Source of the DNA: Linnemannia elongata
Lineage: Eukaryota; Mortierellomycota; Mortierellomycetes; Mortierellales; Mortierellaceae
NCBI GenBank assembly: GCA_036320915.1
Contig: JAXBDG010000007.1
Span: 248,001 to 312,000, forward strand
Reading direction: 5' to 3'
Length of the DNA: 64,000 nt
Below, one piece after another: positions 42,226-53,013 of this stretch (position 1 is its first letter; each line of letters starts with the position of its first letter). A program made the translations under genes and the position numbers. The notes beneath the pieces were generated by a model. It had not been told where the DNA came from. It saw nothing but the letters and a program-made list of their open reading frames with translations, and did not search any database.

Positions 42226-45200
42226 ATGATGGCTTCAAGGATGGCCTACCCGCCAGATGGTGGTCTGAACGACCCCCACCCTTCTCGCGTAGCATCCCCA
42301 CCCCTGGCATCCTCCCCTCCCACCAGGATAAGGACCAGCGGCATCTTTACAAGACGACTCTCTCTCACTGCAGCGTCTGTCGCCAACGCATCCTCCTCTC
42401 TCTTTGGATCTTCTCCTCCTTCCAACAACTCGGGGTCGATCTATCAACAGAGCTCCTTCTTTCGGTCGTCAAGTACTGGTGTCCATTCCAACAGTGCAGC
42501 AGCAGCGGCGGCATCATCGTCGTCTATCAACGTCTCGTCCTCGGCCAATAACGTTCCTAGTACAAGTGCACAGTCGTCGTCTTCAGGATCGGGACAAGTC
42601 ACAGGAGGAGGTACATCAGGACGCCAGCGCACACGCAGCACAAGCCATCCCCCACCACCAAAGTACAAATCCTACCGTACACCTCAACTGCGCATATCCC
42701 TTCAGGACGTTATTGGAAACCTGGTCCTTTCAGCACCCGTCATGGCACCCGGAGAGTCCATCCGTGGCCAGATTCATTTGGAGCTGCCCAAGGCGACCCC
42801 AGTGCACTCGATTGAGGTCTGTCTGACAGGGACGGTCACTGCGTTGGATGGGACTCGGTTGGGGTCTATGAAGACGGTGACAATTTTGGATGAGTGTAAG
42901 ACGGTTGCTACAGCTTCTATTACAAATACTAGGACCAATACTACGAGACGACACACAACCCCTTCACCGTCGGCGACTGCGTCTGTCGCTACTGGTAATG
43001 CTGCTGCCACTGCGAGTCAAGATCCGACGACGACTACAACAGCGACAGCAGTGTCAGGAGGAAGAGGACGGCGCGGGAGCATTACGGGCGTCACTTCTGC
43101 GATGGCAGATCGATCCCGGTCACCGACGTTCCCTCCACCCAGCGGAATGGCGGCTATTGCAGCTACAGCCGCCGCTGCAACCATCGCAGCTCAGGGCCAG
43201 GGCAATTCCCGTCGTTTATCGACAGAATTGATGTCCAGAACCCTCTCGATGCCCTCGTCCGCCTACCCTTATGCACAACACAACAACGGGTCGACTCTTT
43301 CTCTAAATCGATCCATGTCCCCAACCCCTGCAGATTTGCGTGGACGCAGGACCAGTTTCTCGGCCAATGTCGATGTCCCCGGCGGGTTCAGTAGTCTCCT
43401 TGGCCTGGGCTTGGGCTTGGGAGGTGGGCGAGCTGGGATGAGTATGGTCAACATTAGTACATTCAACCAGCAGTTCCCGTTGGACGATCCGTCAGAGCCT
43501 GAGGCGCCTTCATATGATCCTCCTCATTATGAAGGGATTTTTACGGATAGTGCGCGGTCATCGATTGAGGCAGGAGCGGGCTCTACTTCTTCTGGAGAGA
43601 TTGTCTCGGCGCCTATCGCCACTACTTCTTCTCCTCTGACTGAGGAACCGGCTTCGACACCCGTCTCGGCACCTCTGGCGACGACTACGACGACGACTGA
43701 TGAGGATGCGGCTTCTCCTGTCTCTGAGCCCATTTCTGCGCCTATCCCGACTCCAAGCCCGTCCAACAGCACTGACGATGGTAAATTATTTAACTTGTCC
43801 TTTTTTTTTGGCGGTGTTGGTTTGATGCTTAGAGATGGGTTATTCTAACATTCATTCACTCTCTCTTTTCGCTCTATTTTAGTGCGTACGCAAAGCAGTC
43901 GGTCATCGAGAGACGGTCGCAGTGACCCAACTCCAACAGCCTCCTCAAACACCACGACAGCAACAACAGCAGCAGCAGGAGCAACAACAACACCGCCTGC
44001 AGAACCAGTTGAGCCCAAAGCCGTCCTAATGCAACCCGGAAACTATGTCATCCCCTTCTCGATCCGGATCCCCGCAAACTCAGTCATGTCCCTCCCAGGA
44101 TCCTTCACCGACCCTGTCGGTAACATCTCCTATCAACTCAAGGCTGTCATGAAACAGATCCTCCCTTCCCCAGACCCATACAACCCACGCGCCCTTATCG
44201 TTGAACCGACCTTCACATCTTCGACCCAGGTCATCAAATTGATCCCCATGAACGATCCGACCTACATGCCTTTGTACTCGATGCCGTTTGAGACGGAGAG
44301 TGTTCGAGCGAATGTTGGGCATTGGGTTTGGTCGACAGGGTTCTTGGAAGCCCACGCGTGGGTACCAAAACAGGGGTATAGGCCAGGAAGGATGGTCCCA
44401 CTTGTGATTCATATTGTGAATCATTCGGATGCGAGGCAGGTTGTGGTTGAGACGACGTTGTGCAAGTGTCTGCATTATGGGTCAGGGTTGTCCAAAGCGA
44501 GGGCTATGGGTGTCGCGGGACAGGGGTATTTGATGGATCCGACGCTGGTCTCTCCGGATGGTGCGGAGGAGATGGCTTTTGCAGAGGGTGAGGAGACGAC
44601 TGCTGCTGCTTCTGTGGCGGTGGAGACGGAGAATCCGAGGGAGAGGCGGCGTAGGTCGAGGAGAAGTTCTTCGAACCGGAACAGTCGTCAACCACAACCC
44701 TCCACGATAACGGCGACAGGAGGGTCGGAAGCCTCAGCGATGCCTTCTCCACCGGCGTCGCCGTATGGATCCAACTTCCCGTCAACACCGACCAGCGAGC
44801 AAGGAGGAGAATCGCCCGAGGGATCAGTCCATGGGATGACTGCTTCTGCATCCGCTGCGTCTGCTGCAGCTGCAGCAAGGATGGCAAGTCCGAACAGCAT
44901 GGCGTCGATTTCTAGTCAATGGGGATCAATCCATTCCAACAACAGCAGTGACAGCAACAGTAACAGCAATGGTGTCAGTGGTGGCAGTGGAGGTGGAAGT
45001 GGACATGTTGCTGCGGCTATCCAGGCATACAACAGCATGACGATCAGCTCCAGCGGCGGAATCCAAAGCAATCCGACGGACACTCGCTCCACCCTCGTCA
45101 CATCCCCAACTCCTTCCTCAACCATCAAGGAGTCCTCAGCAACCATCCAGCCTTTACCCATCATCCAACACCAGCGCGAAAAGCTCACAAAATCAAAAAC

Positions 45201-45648
45201 CCTCATCTCCTGTTCTCAAGCGGTCGACCGCGAGATCCAAAAGACAATCCCCGTCCTCATCCCCCCAACGGCCGGATACTCGATCCTCAACGCCCCTCTC
45301 CTCGAAGTCTCGTATGAGATTGTGATCAAAATCCGGGCCGAAAAGAATAGCACGGTTTCGTCAGTTGTTCCGAGGAGGAGACAAGGTGGTGTGAGGTTGA
45401 GTGTGCCCATTGTGGTGGTTGTGCCGGAGGATGGAGATTTGGAGGATGAGGAGGAAGAGATTTTGTTGGCAAGCGCTGGGTTGTCGCCTGAGATGCTTGG
45501 GTTGGGTGGAGGAGGGAATATGAGTAGCTTGGCATTGGGGGGCACGACGTTTAGTGGAGATGATAGTTTTGAGTTTGGGGACCAAGGGGAGTGTCCGCCT
45601 TATGAAGTCACTGCTAGTTCGACGAGTCGTCGTCGTAGTCGGCGGTAG
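42226..45648 (+). CDS. arrestin-related trafficking adaptor (ART-like)
   Basis: Two exons, 42226..43780 and 43883..45648, join in phase to 1106 residues. ART proteins recruit a Nedd4/Rsp5 ubiquitin ligase to plasma-membrane transporters for endocytosis. Arrestin-N strands lie at about 143–220 (RISLQDVIGNLVLSAPVMAP, VHSIEVCLTGTVTALDG). They are followed by a long Ser/Thr/Ala-rich insertion and by a PPxY motif (SYDPPHYEG, about residue 430), the expected WW-domain ligand. The second half resumes at about 564 with PGNYVIPFSIRIPANSVMSL and SYQLKAVMKQIL, then the arrestin-C part (GRMVPLVIHIVNHSDAR, LCKCLHYG). A second disordered insertion follows, and a final β segment (SYEIVIKIRAEKN ... VPIVVVVPEDG, about 994–1027). 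Both insertions are rich in homopolymeric Ser and Ala codons. The ATG at 42226 is the first of two adjacent Met codons after the CT-rich leader. Confidence 0.87.
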
Positions 45649-47078
45649 GTTGGTTTTCTTTATCTCCTGCTCCTTCTCCTCCTCCTCCTCCTCCTCCTCC
45701 TCCTCGCTTTTTTCCCTCTCTACCTGTTTTGTACATAGTTTTATTGTTGTTGTTGTTATTGATTGTTCTTGGTTATTGTTTGCTTTGGGCTAAATAAATA
45801 TTTATCAACTGGAGAAAATAAGAAAATAAGCATCTGAAAAAGCATGGACGCATTGACGGGGGAAAAGACAGATGATGTGCATGCATGGGATGGAATGGCT
45901 ATGCATAGCATGATCGGTGCGAGTGGGGTGCGAGGAAGGATAAGAAAAAAAAAAAAAAAGAAACATAAACAGGCAAGGAGTGTCCAAACAGTATAAGACA
46001 GGCGGGTGGATAATAAAAACAAAAAAAAAAAAAATGAAGAGGGCAACAACAACACCGCCCAATTGGTCTTTGGCAATCGAGGCTGAGCGTCTCGTTTATT
46101 GGCGAGTAAATTTTTTTTTGAGGATTGGAGGGAGGTTGAATGACTGAACCCACTGAATGTCGTTCTCCGAGGGAAAGAGAAAGGGCTCATTTTGCGTTTT
46201 GTTCGTACTCAGCTCCTTTTAGTCCGGTACTCGTTCTGTTCAAAGGGTAGGGGTCATGAATTGATGATGACAGAGGGGAGAGGAGGGAGAGGGACAAGAA
46301 TAAAAAGAGGAGGGAAAAAAAGTGATCGTAAAAGAATGAGTGGACACTAAAAACAACGTTATGGAGTGAGGAATGGAGAGAAGGGTGGTACGGCGTAGAC
46401 TATGTCTCATTTTTCCCCATGAAGAGGATATAGTCATTATTTATTTATTGCTGCGTTGTACTTTTGTTTTGTTTTTTTAACCTTGTTTTGTAATGTGTTG
46501 TGTTATGTTTATGTTTATGTTGTGTTGTTGTTGTGTTTGTTGGATGAATGAAAAAGGATATGCAACCTTGTATGTCCACCCTGTCCATCTCGTTGCTGCG
46601 ATTGGTGTATGCCAGTTACCAGTTTTCACTTCTCTTCTTTCCCCTTTTCTTTTTTATTTTTTTTATGTCCATCAGCAACAACAGGGCCTCGCCTGCTCTT
46701 CACTCTTCGCTGATATCATTCACATCGTTCTTTTTCTTTTTTCGACTCTTTGCTCTTTTCTTCTCTCTTTTCTCTTTTCTCTCTTCTCTTTTCCCTCCCT
46801 TCCCTTCCTCGCCTTCCTCTTCATCATCCAATTTATCAAACTCGCCCAAAACGTGCTGCCTCGCCAGTCTTCTCTTCTCCGCCTCGCCTTTCTGTTGATC
46901 TTCTCCCCTCAAACCCTTCGCCCATTCTCTTTACCCTTTTTTCTTTATTCCCTTTACTCCTTTTACATCCCACGACTCCCTTCTTTCCTCTTTTTTTGCA
47001 CTTTCTCACCAACCAACTCTCCCACTCGTCAACCCCCCGCCCACTCTTTCCACCATTCGTGCCCCACTCCCTACCCAG
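45649..47078. other. intergenic and CT-rich leader of the kinase gene
   Basis: 3' flank of the arrestin gene with (CTC)n near 45675–45705, A-runs near 45945 and 46021, then a CT-rich stretch from about 46620 to 47078. A 5' exon of the kinase gene may lie here but was not identified. Confidence 0.5.
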
Positions 47079-50000
47079 GTCGATACCCTCGACCAACTCC
47101 CCCTCGAATCCAACTACAACAATGACAACAACGACGACAGCAACAAACCGCTCTCGCCTTCACACCTCCACCTCCTAAACCCAACCACCTGGCCACTCCC
47201 CATCTCTCCATTCAAACCCCCCTCCCCTCCTTCTTCAACGTCAGCCAAAACACCACAATCGCAAACACATTCAACAACAACAACAACAGCACAGACACAG
47301 GAACAAGGGATCACACCGCCAGCCCCATTGTCCATCATGATCCCGGTCTCCAGACAGAAGGTCGTCCCTGTCCCTGTCTCTGTGCCGTTGGAGGTTTCGA
47401 ACTCTGTCTCGGCGTCCAAGGTCGTAGAGGTGACGCAGCCTCAGCCTCACCATGCGGTGTTTGTCTCACACACTTCTGCACCCGTTTTAACTATTGAGCA
47501 GCAGTTGCAGCAGCAGGAGCCGGAGCCAGTTCTGGTAGAGTCCAGTTCTAGCAACAGTGGTAGCAACAGCAACGGGGATGCTCTTACTTCTTCAACTTCT
47601 CCGCCACAACAACCACAGCCACCAATCGTGTCGAGCAGGGTCCTGGATCGGTTGAGAAACCGGCGCACCACCACCAACAACAATCACGACTCCAACTCCA
47701 CCACACCCCACCCAGAACTTGAAGAACCACAACCGCTCACCATCCACACAATCGTCTCAGAACCAGAGTCGCCGTCCCCTATCCTGGAAGCATGGTCAAC
47801 CCCACACCACCTAAACCCAGACTACCTTGCGCCCTACCACCCCTCACTCCACAAGAATGTTCACAACTGGTCACAGATCCTCTTGGACCAGTTGCGCCAA
47901 AAGAGTGCTTCTTCGCCCGATGAATTGGAACCTCCCGGGGATGCTGCTAACAACGGTAGTGGTGAAGATCAAGGGAAGGTGTTTTCGATCCAGGCAGCCT
48001 TGTCGTCTTCTGTGCCCGGGATTGCGCCAGCAGCGCCTGCGACTTTTGAGGGCATCTCGAACGCGTCTATCGCCATTGCCTCGTCTAGCGCTAATGCTGG
48101 TGCCTCTTCGTCATCGACGTCACCATCGACTGCTGCTACTAGGAGAAGGCAACAGGTCTACGTGCCAGCACCGATCGATAAACACTTTTTATTCCAGACC
48201 CACCACCGCGAGCGACAACCAGTGCAACAGCAAAAGCCACAGTCGGGCAATAGTCGGAAACACTCTTCTCGGACACAATCTCGGGCAGGATCACCTGTAT
48301 CTTCTTCTTCATCATTGACATCATTGGAATCAGGAGCTGGAGCTGGAAAGAGGATTCGGAGGGAGACGATCCGGTCATTGAAGGAGCTCGTGCGATTTTT
48401 TAAACGACTCTTTCGATCCATGCGGTCCGAGCAACAACAACAGCAGCAGCCGACAATCTCTTCGTCACCCTCCGCGGAAGAGCGCAAGCGACGGAAATCC
48501 AAATCCAAAACCAAATCTAAACAGAGAGACGGCAGAGCTGCACCCCCTGTTTTGCCACCACCACACATTACGAACAACGCCAACTCCAACAACACCGACG
48601 CGAACAGTAACAACATAGCCGCAGCAGATGGAGGACAACAGAATCACAAGGACAAGAACAAGGACACGGACGGCACGTTTAATTATTTGGTCGTCTCCGA
48701 GGACGACGAGGAGGACGAGACTTTGGACGTCGAGAACAGGAGGAAACAAAGGAGAGAATCGTTAGTCCAGATTGTATCGTCTGCGGAGAGAGAGGATGAA
48801 GTTGTGGCGAGGTCGCTATCATTGCTAACAGTACAACCAGCACAGCCAACAGGAGGACCACCACCTGACACAGCGGCGCTTAGGGCAGTCCCCAAGATGA
48901 TGAACGTTATCAACCGGATCAAGAACCAGGTCCACAAGGCACAGGAAGCAGTTCACCTCACCGGAAAGCAAGCACCCACACCTGCTCCTGTACCTGCTCC
49001 TGTACCAGAAACCGTCATTCCCATCCCAGAAGACACGACACCAGCAGTAACAGCAGTAACAGCAGTACCAGCAGTGGTCGTCCCTCCACAAAAACAGTAC
49101 TTTAATGGAGCACGGATACACCCGACACTGTTGGAGCTGTACGAGATCACAGACCATGTTCTGGGAGTAGGTACCTTTGCAACTGTGCGTGAGATCCGAC
49201 TCAAGTCCACTGGCCAGTCCTTTGCCCTCAAGATAATCCTCAAGAAGACCCTCCAAGGTACCTTTCTAAATAATGACCGACTTGTATATTCTTTCCGTTT
49301 CCTTAAGTAACAATAATAACCATGTGAAAACTTAATACCAATAGGAAAGGGCGCGATGCTGGATACGGAGATCTCGGTGTTGTCCAAGGTCCGCCATCCA
49401 AACTGCGTCTCCCTCCTCGAGATGTTCGAAACCGAAGATGCCGTCTTCCTCATCACAGACCTGGCAGAGGGCGGAGAACTATTCGAACAGCTCCTTCAAA
49501 AGGGCTGCTACACTGAGGGAGACGCCGCCCGACTCGTCCGCGAGATCCTCCTCGGAATCGAGTATCTCCATAGTATGGATATTGTCCACCGCGATCTCAA
49601 GCCTGAAAACCTGTTGTTCTTGGACAAGTCTGAGAATGCGCGGTTGTTGATTACAGATTTTGGGTTGAGCAAGGTGTTGACAAGCGGAGAGGATGTGTTG
49701 ATGACGGCTTGTGGAACGCCTGGGTATGTGGCACCTGAGGTCTTGGAGCAGATTGGGCATGGCAAGCCAGTGGATATGTGGAGTCTGGGTGTTATTGCGT
49801 ATACTTTGCTTTGTGGATACACACCCTTCTGGGGCGATGGTACGTCCCTTTTTTTTTTTTTGAGTCTTCCTAATTATTTCTTTGACAAGTTTATTTTCCA
49901 GCTTGCATGTCTCAACTAATACCTCTCCACCTTTTTTTTTTTTTTTTTTGTTTCTACGACCAAAATAGACCAACAAGCCCTATTCGAGAACATCATTGCA

Positions 50001-50774
50001 GGACAATACCAATTCGAAGAAGAATACTGGCGAGACATCTCCCCACTCGCCAAGAACTTTATCAACACTCTCCTCGTTCGCCCCGCCGAGATCCGATCCA
50101 CCGCCACCCAGGCATTGGCCCATCCTTGGTTCCGGGCCATGTTGGATCAAGACCTGTCCGCGCCTGCTTCGCCTCAGGATAGTGTCAATTTGTTGCCGGC
50201 AGTGAGGAAGAACTTTAATGCAAGGACGGTGTTCAAGAAGGCGGTCAGGGCTGTGGGTATCTTGAGGAGGATGCAGGCTGCTCCTCTTTCGCAGCAGCGA
50301 GAGCAGCAGCAGCAGCAGCAACAGCAACAGCAGTTACAGTCGCCTCCCGCTGGTACTGCGAATATTGCCAACCCTCTGGATGCTTCTACCACCACCGGCG
50401 CTCTCAGTAGTGGAGCGATGGTCCAAGGAGAATCTGCCTACACTCTCCCTCCTCCACCACCACCCAACAACAGCTTCGCCCACCCGCACCAAGCAGAACT
50501 GGTCGTCACCGTCAATGGCACCGCGGGGCGTAGCCAGGCCCAGCAACTGGAGCAGGAACGATTGTATTTCAAGAACCATCATGTCAATAATTGGAGCTTT
50601 CATGACGTCGTCTCTGCAGCCATGCTCACCAATGGCCAGGGTCTTGGTTTGGCTGGTGGAGAGGGTGAGGGAGGAAGTGGAGGGAAGGAGGCAGCAGTGA
50701 GGATTGATAGTGATGACCAGCTTCGTCGTGTGAGTGATGTCTTGGAGGATTTGACCGCTACTCGCGAGCCCTGA
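47079..50774 (+). CDS. Ca2+/calmodulin-dependent-type Ser/Thr kinase with long disordered N-terminus
   Basis: The kinase is read from exons ending 49257, then 49345..49839 and 49969..50774. The first in-frame ATG is 47337 (1073 residues). The frame is open back to 47079, just after CCTACCCAG, a good acceptor, and the extra residues (VDTLDQLPLESNYNNDNN ...) look coding, so an unseen 5' exon may add 86 residues or more. Residues 1–590 (from 47337) are Ser/Gln/Pro/Asn-rich. The catalytic domain spans about 600–865: GVGTFATV, FALKII (Lys), HRDLKPENLLF, DFGLSKV, TACGTPGYVAPEV, DMWSLGVIAYTLLCGYTPF. The activation-loop Thr seen in CaMKI is present. After the domain, VRKNFNARTVFKKAVRAVGI resembles the autoinhibitory/calmodulin-binding helix of CaMKI. 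The tail is Gln-rich. Confidence 0.9.
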
Positions 50775-51516
50775 ACGAATAAAGCTGAAACAATACTTCT
50801 CTCTCTCCCTGGCCCTTCTCCTTCTTTCCTGCCTCGCCCTGCCTTTTCCCTCTTCGCCTTCCTTCGCCTCCCCCCCCCCCCCACAATAACGGACTAGAGG
50901 AGTATTTCGGGGCCAGGCGCCTCCCTTTTTTTTTTTTTTTGTTATTTATCTTCCTCCAACAGTAACAAACAACAAATAAACAAAAAAAAAAAAATTAAAA
51001 AAAACAACCTTGAGACACAGTAGATAGTCATGCCTCCTTTTTTGTCCATGAATAATAATATACTTGTAAATTATGTATTTTTGTTTGTTGTTGTTTTTGT
51101 GGTTGTAGGTGGTGTGTGATGGTGTGGTAGACGGGGGGTATAGGAGTTGTAGGGGGGGGGTATGGGCTAATGGACTAATGTCGCACAATCTTGAATTACC
51201 GATCGAAGGGGAAATAAAAGAAAGAGAGCACTTTTATTTAAAAAAGGCCTGCCCTGCGTTTGATTATCATAACAGGGGTACCCTTCTGAGTTCTTCTCAG
51301 GTGGGAATCAAGGGAAGTGGGGAAGGGTGGGATATGTGTAGAAGAAGGACCTGCCGTTTTTTTTATTATTGGGGTATGGTCAAAACGAATTAAAGAAAAA
51401 AAAAAAAAAAGAGAAAGAATACGGGTACTGGTACACGAGTTAAAATGAGATGCGTGTGCGAAATGTGTTTTAAGGGAAAGAAAGAAAGAAAGAGTGGGAA
51501 AAAAAAAAAAAAAAAA
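50775..51516. other. intergenic between convergent genes
   Basis: CT-rich 3' flank of the kinase gene, C-run near 50871–50882, T-run near 50925–50940, then A-runs near 51401 and 51501. No gene seen. Confidence 0.55.
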
Positions 51517-53013
51517 CTAGTAGTGGCGTCCGTAGCCGGCGCCACCATTGGCAGAGTTGCCAAAGTCCTGCTCTGACATCATCTCAGCACCTCCATTTCT
51601 GCGTGGCGAGACCGCAGCTACTTCGGCTGGGTAGGCAACTCCACTGCCATCCATCGCTCCGGTGGCTGCACTTGCACCGACGCCGCTCGCTACAATGGCT
51701 CCAGAAGCATCGGCACCAGAGGTAGAGGGGTACTGGTAATCCTGCTGATGCTGCTGAGAGTAATCGTACCCCTGCTGATCATAGTATCCAGTTTGGTCGC
51801 CGATATAGTTGCCGTGCTGGTCGTAGCCATCATACCCGGCGGTGGCTCCAGCTTCCTTGTAGTAGCCCTGTTGGTCGTACCCTTGTTGGTCGTACCCTTG
51901 CTGGTCGTACCCCTGGTCATATCCTCCCTGTCCATAGCCGTAGTTGTCATATCCACCATTCTGGTTTCCATAGTTGTCGTATCCGCCCTTGTTCTGCTGA
52001 GCGTATCCGTCGTCATAATACTGTTCGTTATAGTAGTCCTGATCATTCGTAGCTGCTCCAGCCGCAAGCGCACCAGCACCAGCACCAACAGCAGCAGCGC
52101 CTACAACCGCAGGGCGGTTCGAGAACGGGTAGGACTGTCCACCATCCCCACCAGCACTCGAACTAGGCTCCGCCTGTCGCTGACGTAGAGATTTGGACCT
52201 GGCAGTAGTAGTCGACATTCCATAGTCAACATCCGCAAAATCAGGCATCTTGCGCGATCTCTTCTTCTTGTTCGACCTCCATCTAACCACCGCAAAGACA
52301 AGTCCCAAAAATGCCACCACTCCAATGCCAATACCGGCATACTTCAATGTCGACTTCAACTTGTCATCCGAGTTATCACTCGTCTGGTTCCCGCTTCCAA
52401 CAGGGGCACCCTGAATACACGCATCCGGAGTATTAGGGATACCTGTGCCCGCACAGTTGTTGCTTCTCCCAATATCGCAGTACCCGAATCCCAACCTGTT
52501 GCACTGAGATTGCGACGTGCAGGGTTGAACAGGCGAGGCAATACACATTAGAGTCGAGGCCGTCAAGGGCAGACAGTACCCCATGACTGTCGAGGTCTTC
52601 AACGTCTCGACCGTGACTCCGCAATACTCGTTGACCTGGCAGGTGCCCGAGTTGGTGCAAGGCGTCAGCATCGCGGGGGGAGAAACCGTCGGGAGGGTGG
52701 TAGAAGTCGTAGTGACGGTGATTGGGATAACTGGCTTTGAAGTCGTGGTCACGATGGGGACAGTGGTCGTAGTACCGGTAGGGATTGTAGGGACAGTAGG
52801 AACAGTGGGGACAGTAGGAACGGTCGGTTTGGTAGTGGTGGTGACGGGGGTAGTGGTGGTCGTGGTTGTAGTACCACCGGCAGTGGTGGTTGTATCACCG
52901 GGGGCTGCTGGTTCTCCTGGTGGAACCCGTTGGGCGGTTGTAGTGCCTGGGGACGCCACAAGGGCGACAGCTGCGACGAGCAACAGGAATTTCGTAGGGG
53001 TTGTGAACTTCAT
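51517..53013 (-). CDS. mucin-like single-pass membrane protein with YDQQG-repeat tail
   Basis: One exon, 498 residues from MKFTTPTKFLLLVAAVALVA at 53013; the frame stays open further upstream, but that part is CT-rich leader. Residues 1–27 are a signal peptide. Residues 28–115 are a Thr/Pro-rich stalk, with four PTVPT-type repeats, likely O-mannosylated. Residues 119–199 hold 10 cysteines (CTNSGTCQVNEYCG ... CNRLGFGYCD). A transmembrane helix follows at about 224–244 (YAGIGIGVVAFLGLVFAVV), with a basic stop-transfer RWRSNKKKRSRK. The cytosolic part (245–498) includes tandem GYDQQGYDQQ units and many Tyr/Gly/Gln/Asn residues, like prion-type low-complexity domains. The layout recalls fungal wall-stress sensors (Wsc/Msb2 type), but no WSC domain is seen and the family is not recognised. 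CT-rich leader 53014–53760 in gene sense. Confidence 0.85.
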   Translation of the reverse strand: MKFTTPTKFLLLVAAVALVASPGTTTAQRVPPGEPAAPGDTTTTAGGTTTTTTTTPVTTTTKPTVPTVPTVPTVPTIPTGTTTTVPIVTTTSKPVIPITVTTTSTTLPTVSPPAMLTPCTNSGTCQVNEYCGVTVETLKTSTVMGYCLPLTASTLMCIASPVQPCTSQSQCNRLGFGYCDIGRSNNCAGTGIPNTPDACIQGAPVGSGNQTSDNSDDKLKSTLKYAGIGIGVVAFLGLVFAVVRWRSNKKKRSRKMPDFADVDYGMSTTTARSKSLRQRQAEPSSSAGGDGGQSYPFSNRPAVVGAAAVGAGAGALAAGAATNDQDYYNEQYYDDGYAQQNKGGYDNYGNQNGGYDNYGYGQGGYDQGYDQQGYDQQGYDQQGYYKEAGATAGYDGYDQHGNYIGDQTGYYDQQGYDYSQQHQQDYQYPSTSGADASGAIVASGVGASAATGAMDGSGVAYPAEVAAVSPRRNGGAEMMSEQDFGNSANGGAGYGRHY

